Part shown: positions 41,901 to 53,047 of the stretch, in pieces
How the letters are laid out: each line of letters starts with the position of its first letter
How positions within the stretch are numbered: position 1 is the stretch's first letter
Notes under the pieces: generated by a model
The model's input: the letters and a program-made list of their open reading frames with translations, nothing else
What the model was told of the DNA's origin: nothing
The model's database searches: none
Made by a program: the position numbers and the translations under genes
NCBI GenBank assembly: GCA_025504975.1
Contig: JANUWI010000019.1
Coordinates: 434,001 to 498,000 of the forward strand
Reading direction: 5' to 3'
Source: Plenodomus lindquistii
Taxonomy: Eukaryota > Ascomycota > Dothideomycetes > Pleosporales > Leptosphaeriaceae
Length of the DNA stretch: 64,000 bases

Positions 41901-44900
41901 ATTGGAACACACGAGTAACGTTTTGGGCCAAATCACTCAGAGGCTCCAACAACGTGCATTCGTTAACTTCTCTGGGGCGTCGGATTGCTCGATAATGACC
42001 CGATGGCCACCAGATCAACCACCAATTTGCTGGCCTCATGGCCCACGCGTCTGTACGACGCACCTCCATATTACCATTGTGAACATCGATCCAGTGGAAA
42101 CAATCTTCAATGAGAGGCTTCGGCAGATCAAGCAAGTCTTCAGTAGTACCGAAGATCTCCTTGGGAGCATACTCAAGCATTCGACCTTGATGAAACACGC
42201 GTATGACCAAACTGCCGTTGCGAAACCCGAAGTGTACACGGTGACCGTTCCTGACCGTCTCCGAAAGCGTAAACGACATTCCTTGTAGGGGTGACGGGAA
42301 CACGGTTGGATTGCGATGGCCAAATAAGCGGCAGTAATCTCGGTGAGTACGGATCTCGAGCGGCAGTGTGCCCATTTCCTTTCCATCGATAAGAAGGTTT
42401 CCATATATGTAATTGTAGTGGAGGTAGTGAGTATTATCATACTTAGTTGACCTCACTTCCACGAGCATCCACCACGTGTTCGCGACGTGCTTCGTAGAAA
42501 CTTCGTGATCGTTAGGAATTTGCCACAGCGCGTCGATTGCGTCCACCAGCGGTTGAGAATTGGTCAGGATAGCGTGCTTCAATTCTTCGCGCATCTCATA
42601 CGCGAACAGGATATCCTGTATCAATGCATTGCGCACATGGTGTGGCATCGATTGAAAGGCACCAGTCAGGTTGTATTGCAACGATATGGAAGCATCGATG
42701 AAATGGCGAAGGCTCTTTGGGGTGAACGACGAAACCTTAGCATGTAGCGTGCGCTTACACAGCAACGATGCGAGGATTGCAGACTGGAAGAGTTTCGGGT
42801 CTTCAGTCACAATCAAATGCAATTCAACCGCCCATGTACTGGTGATCTGCCGCGCGAAATCCAGAAGATCTTCGCCCGTTTCACGGATTACGACATTGGG
42901 AGTGAGGGCCACGAGCTTCAGTAGGATTGTAATGAGGATCTCCATCTGTACAGGCTCTCGCCAGTTCCGCTGTATGGCCTCTAGCCTGTAACGGACCTGT
43001 GCAAGTAGCTTAGCGCATAGAGTGTCGTCTAAGAGTGCGTTATGAACGTCGGTGTAGGGGTCGCTGCCAGCGTTCGCCGGGCCCTGCTGAAGTAGAAGAC
43101 GAAGTACTGCGGCACATGTTGACGTAGACGAGAAATTGATATTTGTGGATCCAAGTTCCCGTAGGAGATCCTGCCATCGAGAATGGGTACCTACAAGTAG
43201 GCCTTGCCATGCCGCGAATTCGTGTGCACTTAAGCCTTCCGGACATTCAACCTGATTCGCCTGGATCTGATTGGATGTGGGCCAGTCGTGATATGACAGC
43301 CCAAGGCGCTGGAACGGCGAGTCCGTTGGCAGCTGCAGCGGAAAGTGGTGCCAGAAAGAAGCTTTACCATAACCGTCGGTCCAGGTCATCGCGAGACTAT
43401 CGCAGTACCTCGGTCTTAATCCACAAGTGCGCAACACATCCTCTAGTCGAATAGGGAATCCGGATACTGCCCAATGTGCCTCCAGGTGTGCCTTCTTGTA
43501 TGATCCAAGTGTCACGACACACTCCGTGTCGTTGGCATACGATGCCAGTTGCGAGTAATTACGGATCAGGGAAACGCGATCGAACTTTTCGGCGGGCTGG
43601 TAACACAACTCAGAGAGGATCTTCCAGGTAGCATCTCGATAAGCTGCAAAATCTTCTGGGCACAACAGTTCGAAAAGCGCCGCTTTCGCCGCCGGCTCGA
43701 ATTCCGGAAGTGGATGCTCGAAGAGTCGGATTCTCATGTTTTTGGCTTCTGTGTTTAGCTGATGCCAGGCACACGGCGTGCGATGCTTGTATTCTGTCGT
43801 GCCATCCCACATAGGTCGCGCGTCATAAACACACTCCGTTTCGTTACGTTGCTCAATGAGTTTTGAGTGGCATTCGCTCTCAAGTGTCCACTCGTCCACT
43901 TTGGCATCAAAGTGCTCGGCCGCAATTTCCTCGATCTCTTCCCGCATATCCAAAAGCTCATCGTCAAGGTCTAGACGATCGTAGTACTGCACAGCGAAGC
44001 AGTCGTCAGCAGGATCATCGAAGATGGTCTTACTAGTCATGCCGGATCGCGAGCGATATCGAGTCAGGAGATAAGCCCGCACATCTTGTGCCCGTTTCAT
44101 ATCCACAGCAGTCAGTAGTTGTATCGGATCTAGGATATCCGCATCAAATCCAGGATGATACTCCAGAAGAAGAGGGTAGGCAGCGACCATGATCTTGTCC
44201 AGTAAGATCCACAATTCCAATACATGGAGGAGCATCTCGCTCTTCTGATTTGGGTAATCGACAGCCGTCTCGGTGATCTTAGTAACGCAACCACGTATGA
44301 CTTTGCCTAGTTCGACGATTTCAGCAGCGCTGGAAACTGACGCTGGATGCTTTGCGGGGACAACAACGTCCTCGAGGTAGCGAGCGGTCGCAATATGAAG
44401 TGAGAGTGCCTGCATGTATGGTTTGACAGTGACCACAGACTCTTCATACGCCTGTAACAGTGCCGCAGGCGATGCTGTTTGATCTATCGGTACGTTGGTG
44501 TTCGATGCTCGCATAGTTCTGAGCTTGCTACCGCTATTTCGGAGTCGGAGTTGGAACTCTGTATCATATGCTCGAAGACGGAGAGGTGGTAGCATGGGTT
44601 CATTCGACCGCAAATGATTTTGCCAGTTTGCTCTCAGGAACGCTCCAGTCGATTTCAAAGTTGACTCAAAACTGCCTCTGAGAGTGCGCATAAGACTGGA
44701 ATATGTGAGTTTCGTTGTCGTGTCAGAGCAATTGGCGTCCGACTCCAGCTTAGCGAGACGACGGCCGAGCTTTTGACGTAGGTGATGTGCTGTTTCGGGC
44801 CGTACTCGCTTGAGAACATCCTCCAGAAGCTCGGCCAGTACTATGCACATGGTGATTTTGAAGTACATCCTCCCCAAGCTTGGCCCCAATCGCATGTAGA

Positions 44901-45726
44901 AGTATCTCTGAACGGCAACCCGAAGAGTAAGGTAAAAGGCGGACCTTCTCCAGGGCTTGCGAGCGTTTTCGAAGACGACGCTGTCGCGAACACGTTTCCG
45001 TAGTACTGGTACTGTTTCTGCCTTGCCGTTGCCTTCCAGGACAGTCATCAAGAAGCCAGATATCAGAGCTGGGTCGCTGGTGTCTCGGATCTCCGGGATC
45101 GTAGCGGATGCTTTGCGAGTCACAGCAGCGAACTTCGAAATGCGCTCCGTACTCGCTTGCTCAATGAAGGTTACTAGAGCTTCCAGGAAGGACCCGTCCG
45201 AGAAAGCTGTCCAAGACATGGAGACAGCGCAGCCAGGGAAGTCCCAAAGCAACGCTTCTGGTGAGGCTAGCACCTTTTCCGCCGTTGCAGATGTCTCGAA
45301 GGCTTCGAAAACCACTCGTCGTTCGCCAGAAATACTACCTGTATTAGCATGGTCAACAGGATGAGTTTGCTTGGCTTACGAGTTATCGACATAAACAAGC
45401 ACCGCACAGTTCTGAATTGCAAGGTGCAATATGAGCATCTTTCGCGCGTCCAACTCTTGGAACTCCCTCAGCAGAGCCACCTGTCCGACAGTGCCGTCGA
45501 TGTTGAGGATCGCACATGCTGACAGTGACTCTCTAAGCCCATTGACGTGGGACGACTGATCTGGTTGCACATGTCGGGTGAGACCGCCGACGGCATTCTT
45601 AAATCGGGTCAAGATTGCTCCTTCAAGGCGCAACAGATTGTGGTCTTCCCTGCCAGGTAATTTGCGAGGCAATGCGATGTGTGCTGCGAGCTGTTCCGAG
45701 AACGGTGTCTGCCCGCCAGAAGACAT
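35970..45726 (-). CDS. Giant DUF3638/DUF3645 protein with helicase-like motifs (3,199 residues)
   Basis: Four exons (45726-45380, 45334-39387, 39326-36330, 36277-35970); introns 45, 60 and 49 bp, all with GTAAG donors and phases that agree. The product is 3,199 residues, matching the large ascomycete proteins often labelled 'ubiquitinyl hydrolase' and carrying DUF3638 and DUF3645. Residues 1-2050 are a long helical region without known motif. From about 2085 the following read in helicase order: GKGKTSCIL (Walker A, 2090-2094), VVPRALLLQSAQ, VLDECD (2218-2221, DExD-like), TGFSGTND (about 2532), VYLDEAHCRGTDLKLP (about 2680) and QASMRLRLLGKTQ (about 2714). A Glu/Val-rich linker precedes an acidic C-terminus. 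ATP-dependent action is inferred; no cysteine-protease triad was recognised. Confidence 0.9.
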
Positions 45727-48284
45727 TGCTTCTCACCTTCGCCCACAGTGTGACGGTGGTGATAGCAGGTTTTAAGGCAGCCTAGCACTGACGATGGTGC
45801 AGTCGAAGACGGTCGGTGCAGTGTTAAGTTTGGTGAGTGTGTGAGTTTGTGTGGGTTTGCAGCTGTAGCTTCGGTTGTTGGGGAGGCGCTTGGTGAAGAC
45901 GCATCAAATGCCAAGCATTGCCGGCAGTACGCAGACCGACGTGTCTTAATCACGGTGAAAGTGACTCTGCGGTCACGGAAGAAAGCTTGGGACAAATGGA
46001 CGAATGCAAACGCGTGCTGAGTCAGCGCAAGCATAAATGCAATGTTCGCGACGCCAAGACGGGTAGCTGCTGCATCCTGTATTCTGAAGCGGCACCGCGA
46101 CAGCTCACAAAAGCTTCCATGCGTGCGCTCGATGATCAAGGCCTACATCACCGGTCAGACCGGGGACGATCAGCACCACCTGGTGCATCATTGGGCTGAC
46201 CCTCCTTACGCAAGCTGATGCAACGTGGAAGCTGTGGTTCACAAATCGCTCGTGAAAAGGCTGTACTTGGGTATTAGCATAATGGAGCGAAGCCGTCTTG
46301 TAGACGGCCTGCTGCAAGTAAGCGGCATGACAAAAGCGCAAACAGGGTGAACCAAAAATGAATTTCGAACTTGTGAGATGGTGAAAGCATTTGCTGAGGC
46401 CAAATTATGAAAGAGTTGAAGTCAAGGAGATAGTAAGGCACTTGTTCTGACTGATGTCACCCTTATGGTTGAACATAACATGCGCCATAGCTTGTAGGAA
46501 CTTTAGAAAGATTGTGAAGGTGAGAGAAAAGGACAGTGAGCCAGATGTTGACTGGCGAACGCTCTCAGTATCTGGCGATCCAGGACAGAAGAGGCCATCC
46601 ATGATTGAAGCAAGCCATGGAGGATTGCAGGCGCGAATAAGACAGACGCAGCGCTGCGACTTTGCAGGTGCAGCAGGATGGAATGCACCATGCGGAGAGC
46701 AATTAATGCTGGGACTGCTGCCTCCAGGCATAATTTATCGAAGCGCAGAGGCTACATGTTGTACATGCCGAATTTCGGCACATGAGATCGTTGTGAGGAA
46801 ATCATCGGAAGAGGTGAAGTCTGAGCGGGTGAAGTCTGTACGCGCCAAAACGCGTGACGTCATTGACCTATGTACCTTCACCACCTTCATCTCAAGCTAC
46901 TCGACCAGTACCCATACACATAGCAACGTGCTGTTCGGCAACATGGAGATATACTTGCGCTGTGTCAGAATATTCAGCTTTTGGAAGGTGGGTCAAATGA
47001 CTATTGGATGTCGCGCCGTTGGGCCTCAAGAGGACAATTCTTACAGTGGTCAAGACTTTCAGTGGCAGCGACTTGACATCAGCACTGGTGGAGTGGTAAC
47101 TCACTGTGCTTGCTGAGAGATGATGATCCATCTGCAGCTTTTCTTCGACTATGTGGCGGTCGGCAACATATCGCATAATACGTATGAGCAATGAACAACA
47201 TGGAGTAGTAACCTGGGCGACGCTTACATCAACATCACTGTCATCGACAACATTTTCCAGGACCTGGCGCGAGAATCAAGGTGAGCTCTTGGGCTATGCC
47301 GCTCAAGATTATCAGTTGTTTCTCATGTGCCGGATTGGAGACATCAGACCACAATCGAATTGCTCACCTCTGAATGTCCATGCACAGTAAGAGCACTTGG
47401 ATCCTCGCAGAGCGGGCATCGAAGATCTCTACACTGCGAGACCTGCTTTCTGCTGTCACTCACTCCAATTTGTGAGGAAGCTGCGAATCTTGCGGTGCAA
47501 TTATCATTCCCCGTTTCAATATCGCCGCAAAGACCACAGGATCCTAAAAATCAATACATGCAACAGCTTCGGTGCCGTTACGCTGACTCTTAGACATCGA
47601 AGCTGGATTTGATTTAGTCTTGTCTGGTACTGTGATCAGATGTATACCCAGTCGACCCTAACAATTGCTCAAGTTAGTTGAATCTAGCAAGCTGAGAAGG
47701 CTCCACAGCACTGTCACAGGCCGTATCAGCTATAATACGATAGGTCCACGAAGAGAAGACAAGTGCGGTTACTGTTGTTAGTTGGAGTTGAGGTTACCTG
47801 AAACATGAAGTGAAGGTGAAGCGTTCCCCACCATGCTGGCTGCTTTCAGCACGGACAGGCTCGAACCTGTCCTAAGGTGAGTATGTTTACTCAAAGCTTT
47901 TACAATCGGTCACTATGAATCGAAGACTGAGTTGCTACAGGTGCCAGAGTTGTTGGTGTGGTGGGCTTTCAGGTTCCTATAACTTCAAGTATTGCTTTAC
48001 CTATCGTTCCCAGCGCTACAGGTGTCGAACGTGGGTTCGATTCGCTTTTTTTGCTTTTAGCTGCTCGCGGTCCTTTTTTACACTATTTGTGCGCGGTGTA
48101 CATAGGTGAATGCGCCTTTGGTGCCTGGCCGCGTCCGCCTTCGCCCTCCGTTTGCAAGGTGCAAAAATTATCCAAGCTCGAGCGACACCGGCCCCGGCTG
48201 ACCTGGCACCAGAACAGATTTCCACTCGGACTTCTCGCGTTCATTGATTCTGACCTACGCCGGAGCTTCCGCGCTGTTCGTATC
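45727..48284. other. 2.5-kb divergent intergenic stretch
   Basis: Lies between the giant gene and paralogue B, which read away from each other. A 220-codon open frame at 46454-47116 has no recognisable protein character. A palindrome GGACAGG-CTCGAA-CCTGTCC sits at about 47864-47883. No gene was accepted. Confidence 0.5.
47864..47883. repeat. Perfect 7-bp-stem palindrome
   Basis: GGACAGG and CCTGTCC flank CTCGAA, about 400 bp before paralogue B. It resembles a tRNA T-arm but has a 6-base loop and no matching acceptor or D arm. Could be a regulator site. Confidence 0.5.
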
Positions 48285-49268
48285 ATGTCGATCACCACAA
48301 TGCCACGCAGTGAAGAGTCAGAGCTCGACCTTTTGCTGCTCGACTCAAAGGCGCAGCATTATCTCAACGTCAAGATGGCCAAAATTCCACCCCGCATCAT
48401 CGACAAGGGCAGCCTCCTTCGCCAGCTCTATACTACAACTCCGGTCCTCATCGACAGTGTACCCCCCGATCTCCAGCTTCAGCGCCTCTTCGAGTGCTAC
48501 GACGAAATCAAGGCCCATGACCACACGGCGCTTCCTTTACCACACCAAGATATTCAAATATCGCGCATGATATGGTATTATCAGATGGACCCCGCGCATT
48601 CCTTTTCACAATCTCAAAAGTTTGTGCGCTACAACATCATCGTTATGGCCCTCGTCCTCACCTCAGAATACCACATCGACTATTGCGACGCCAAGAGCAT
48701 GCATTTTGCGAGAATGTTCATAGATGCGTGGATGGCGTCTGCAAACAAGCACGACAATTTTGCAGCCCAAGAAGCGTTCATCAGGCTCTGGCACAGCGGA
48801 GATCTGGACCTCATCCCCTTCGGTCGTGCCCAGGACAAGGTGATGAAGAAACGTCTCGCCGCCCTCAAACACAAGACCCTCCCAGACCTTCCCTTTGAAC
48901 TCCCCACCCTCCTCGAACACCAGCACCGCATCCCCCTCGAAACGCTCAAGAAAGACGGCCCAGCAATCGCGCTGCAATTCTGCCTCTTACGCGACTCACC
49001 CATCCCCGACGCGGTCAGTTCCAGTACAAGAAGAAATGTTGACGCTATCTGGGAGAGCATTGCGAACAAAGTCAGTGCCGCGGAGGAGCCGCCGGATCTG
49101 TACAATGTCAATTGGGATTCGCCGCCTCTCGCGGCGCTTCTAAAGGACCCTGTGCCTGTCAGCATGACACAGTCGGTTGAGGTACAGCCGCGGAAGCCGT
49201 GGCTTGATACTAAGATAGCGATTGGACTCATCTGCGATGGGTTGAAGGAGGGGGATGATTTGTTGTAG
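48285..49268 (+). CDS. Hypothetical protein, paralogue B of a window-internal pair
   Basis: An intronless frame of 327 residues from ATG 48285; the same frame stays open further upstream, but family similarity begins after this ATG, so the upstream part is taken as leader. A second ATG five codons on is possible. It aligns with the gene at 4436-5786 over most of its length: RMIWYY..D..H.F, (R)YNIIVMA, FIDAW, AFIRLW followed by DLDLIPFGRAQDKV, then WDSPPLAALL near the C-terminus. No signal peptide, membrane helix or known domain. The intron of paralogue A is absent here, and A has a longer N-terminus and a Glu-rich tail. Confidence 0.8.
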   Translation: MSITTMPRSEESELDLLLLDSKAQHYLNVKMAKIPPRIIDKGSLLRQLYTTTPVLIDSVPPDLQLQRLFECYDEIKAHDHTALPLPHQDIQISRMIWYYQMDPAHSFSQSQKFVRYNIIVMALVLTSEYHIDYCDAKSMHFARMFIDAWMASANKHDNFAAQEAFIRLWHSGDLDLIPFGRAQDKVMKKRLAALKHKTLPDLPFELPTLLEHQHRIPLETLKKDGPAIALQFCLLRDSPIPDAVSSSTRRNVDAIWESIANKVSAAEEPPDLYNVNWDSPPLAALLKDPVPVSMTQSVEVQPRKPWLDTKIAIGLICDGLKEGDDLL

Positions 49269-49699
49269 ATGTTCGGTGCTTGGTGGGAATATTGTAAAGT
49301 GGCGTGAGGTTGCGCAGGGAGTCTGCCTTGGAGCACATGCACGAAGAGTCGAGGTATGAGTCCTGTATAGAAGAGAGAGAACTTTATTGACAGAGGGGAT
49401 GTGGACTGGATGGGCAGAAGAGAAGGAGTACATGGGCAGAAAGAACAATGTTATAAGCGGAGGAAGAAGTACATGAATGACAGGAGAATAACCAGACTTG
49501 TAATTCACACTTAGTGCCAATTGTCCCACAATCAAATTAAAAATTCCGTGTGAAGCTCAAATAGAACATACGAAAATTGATACAAGCGGAACGCATCGCT
49601 ATGCTGGACACGCCCCCCCCCCTTCCCCCCCATCAACAAAGGAGAATATTCTTCACCTTCCCCATTACTTCTTCTAACCGCTCCAAGATAACAACTCCT
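49269..49699. other. Convergent 3' spacer
   Basis: 431 bp between stop codons of paralogue B and the sugar transporter; includes a C-run at about 49609-49631. Nothing else seen. Confidence 0.5.
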
Positions 49700-52223
49700 T
49701 CAGCCCGCCCTCCCCGCATCCCTAACACTCAAACTCCTCACCCTCCCATCCCTAACCTCATACACTCCATCCGGCAAATACGTACTCCGCATACTCTCGC
49801 TCCTCACCACGCCCTGCGGTCGCCCCCGCTCCCTCTCGCCCCTATCCAAAATACCAGGATAACTTTCAACAAAGCTCGCGCTGTCATCATGGCGGTCAAC
49901 AGAAGAAGCGTGGTAGCTCTCTGCTGTTTCCGGCCAATTCGACTGGTGGGTTTCAGAGCGCTGCTGGGACTGCGAGCGCGACTGGTTGTGTTGGTATTGC
50001 GGGGAGCGGTTTAGCGAGGATGTCCGGGACCGTAGGGATAGTGGCTTTGGTGTTAGGTCTTCAGTCCACCATTCGGGTTTTACAGAGTGGATGCTGTCTG
50101 AGCTTGTGCTTCTGGTTCGGCTGTGGCCGGGGAGTGGTCCTGTGGGTGCGGGGCCTTGCCCGAAGATACTGCCTTGACTACTCTTTTTCTGTAATTTGTT
50201 TGGTTTGCGTTTGTGGGATTGGATTGTCGTCGTTACTGTCGTTGTTGGGGACAAGGGTGGTGAAGTGACGAGGCGGGGATCGATGGGAGATTCTTGGTCC
50301 ATGGGCATGACGTATGTGTCCGGGTCTGAGTCGGTGTCTGGGACTGTTTGGGGCGCGCTTTGTGTAGTCATGCTGCCGTAGCTGTGCTTCTCGTTGCCGC
50401 TGGTATTTCCGCTGCTTCCGCTGCTGTTGAGAAGGCGCTTGTGCCAACTTGTTGATGCGTAGTTGAAGCCTGCGCGCTTTTCCCCGCGCTTGCCGAACCA
50501 GAGGGGCTCGCTCTTGCTGATGCGGACGGCGTTGATCCAAGGGTTTCCGGGCTCGTCGTTGGCAAGCTGGAAAATCACGTCGACTTCTTCGAGGGAGCGG
50601 AATGCGGTTTCGGGGTAGAAGAAGTAGACAAGTGGGATGATGGCGGCGTTAGATGCGGCGAGGATGATCCAGGTGCGCCATGAAATGCGTTGGAAGGCGA
50701 TGGGTGTGATGAAGACCATTCTGGTTGATGTTAGTGGGCCCGGACGTGCGATAACAGATAGCGAGGGACATACACAGTGTTGACGATCCAGTTGGCACTG
50801 GTGCTGAGACCATTCGCAGGACCGCGGATTCTCAATGGAACGATCTCGACCTGGTACAACCATGCCATACCTTGCCAGCCGATAGCGAAGAAAATCGAGA
50901 AGCCAAAGAGAAATATTGTGCCAACAATCCTACCAGCGTTGATGCTGTGCTCCCACCATAGGTACTGTACGATGGTCATGATGATCATACATCCACACAT
51001 GCCAGCAGCACCGAACATCATGAGTGAACGCCGGCCCCAGAAACGATCGATACCGACGACTACAATAAAGGAAGATAGGAAGTACACCGTTGCCGAGCAA
51101 CTGGCGAGTAGCCGAGCGAGCCAGCCTGAATAGTTCATGTGCGTGAGGAAGATCCAGGACAGATATTGGAGGACTAGATTGATGCCGGTGCCTTGCTGGA
51201 AGATCTGGACAAAGTATGCAAGCACGACACGATGGAAGCCTCTGCGCTCTTTGTTCGAGAACAGGCTCGTTGTTGAGCCTTGTGCCATGATCAGGATGGC
51301 ATCCTTGATCTGCAAGAACTCGTCTTTGTTTTCGAAGTCATCAGCTTCCCTATCGTTCAGTGCTGCAAGCACGGTAAGCGCTTCCTGCTCTCGCCCAGTC
51401 AATATAAGCCATCGAGGTGATTCGGGTAGGACAAGCAGGATGGCGATGGCTGGTAGAGCGAAGACGATCTGGAAGGCAACTGGTACGCGCCACGCTGCTG
51501 ATGAGCTACTTATGTATGCGAAGGCGAATGTGAACCAGTACGAGAGAGCGTAGCCAGCGGAAACGAAAGCGCCGGCGCTGATCATGAGAATAGTACCCTT
51601 GCGGTGAGACTTGACGCATTCTGCTTGGTACGCAGGAGCGGTTGAGGTGGTGAAGCCATTGCCTGTATTGTGTCAGCTACAGCATTCGCATCAGCCTTTC
51701 AATAGATGTCCAACTTACCAAAACCTGCGATTGCCCGTCCGACAACAAACTGCGCGAAGCTATTCGACGATGTCTGGATGATCTCGCCCACGATCCAAAG
51801 CGAGAGTCCGACTATCAATGTGCGCCTTCGTCCCAGCAGATCACCAATGAAAATTGTAAGAATGGCTGAGACGATGCATCCCAGGTTCCAAGCACCGACC
51901 GTGAGACCTGTTCGAGTCAACTTTGTTGCAACCCAATGCCCTCATCAGCAAGAGCAACATACCAGTGACCCAGGCGTTCTTGAACGACGAATCATTAGCC
52001 AGATCGACCTGAGGGAACCTTTCCAAAAAGACAGGAACGGTCAAAAGACCTCCCATCACACCCTGCGCATATCCAAAACACCTAACCGATCATGTCAGCC
52101 GACTTCCATCACATTCGAGACATCGTCCCGGGATTGCGGTTGTACTCACAAAAAGCACAATCCGCACGTCGCACTGATGGCCGTTGCCAACGGCGTGCCT
52201 GTGAGACCGAGAAAGCGGGCCAT
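49700..52223 (-). CDS. MFS sugar transporter with long C-terminal cytoplasmic tail
   Basis: Five exons (52223-52150, 52081-51963, 51907-51719, 51662-50774, 50720-49700) give 763 residues; introns 68, 55, 56 and 53 bp. The membrane part has sugar-porter signatures: FGYAQGVMGGLL in helix 1, GDLLGRRRTLIVG between helices 2 and 3, LPESPRWL after helix 6, QQGTGINLVLQYLSW in helix 7 and FYPETAFRSLEEVD after helix 12. It moves hexoses or related sugars across the plasma membrane. After residue ~471 come ~290 residues of Ser/Thr/Pro/Arg-rich disordered sequence (for example SRTRSTSSDSIHS, SLRSRTSSLNRS), far longer than the usual 30-60-residue tail. Fungal glucose sensors of the Snf3/Rgt2 type also carry long tails, so a sensing role is possible. 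Confidence 0.9.
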
Positions 52224-53047
52224 TGTCAATTGACTCCAACGCAATCGCGTCGCAAGTAAAAACCAACAAGGAACGAACAGGTCGTGAGATGTATTCCGCC
52301 GTCTCAGGAGGTCAGAACCTGCCTGGAACCCACACTTTACAAATTCACTCCATCCCGTCCGCCCGCTACCCATCACATCACCCTCGTCCAGTGCCGACGC
52401 TACCGTTAAACTCCTGCTAAATCATGCCATGCTAACCACCCACCCCATCACCTTAACGTCATGTCAGCCAACCCGAGCCGTTCTCGCAAACCTTGTTCCC
52501 ACGCTCAAACCATCCGACAACGGTCCCTAGTCGTTCGACAGAGCAGATCTCTCGCTAATCTGCTTTCGTGTAGCGCATCAGGGCCTGCTGTCAGGTACGC
52601 GAGCTGGTGGTTGATCCGAGTGGCTGATCGTTGAGAAGACGCTGATGTCATCGATCTTAGCGAGTATCGGGCCCTGGTGCTAGCGCGATCGATCGTTGAC
52701 GATGTCACTGCGGGCGCGCGTGGGAAATTTCTGGGGGTGTGAACTGTTGGCAGATGGGCGGGAAGCGGAGGGGTGGGCCGGCGAATGAACAGGAGGGTGG
52801 TGTGTTGGATGGATTTCGGGTAAGTGGGCGTGCCGGTGCATGTGCATGTGCATGAGCTGTGATGGATGATGATTCGAGCAAATCGTCTGTACATGTTTTA
52901 TCGGCTGCGATTTGAACAATGTGAGATCATGCGAAGCTGGTGTGGACAATGTGCGTGATGTATGAACGATTCTACATGTGAACTCCTCTCAGCTGGTCAG
53001 GGATCGCATGGGAAGATCATGGAGTGGAATTGCGGGTATCATTTCGC
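52224..53047. other. Promoter of the sugar transporter and 3' end of GUF1
   Basis: 824 bp with no supported gene. Contains a short TGCATG repeat at about 52836-52852. Confidence 0.5.

Noticed and set aside
46454..47116. 220-codon open frame
   Set aside because: Composition is not protein-like, no conserved motif, no convincing start context; most likely chance.
47850..47890. Possible tRNA T-arm on the minus strand (GGTTCGAGCC)
   Set aside because: It is one half of a palindrome with a six-base loop; no acceptor or anticodon stem found upstream.
47958..48284. Upstream extension of paralogue B
   Set aside because: The frame is open, but similarity to paralogue A and protein-like sequence begin only after the ATG at 48285.
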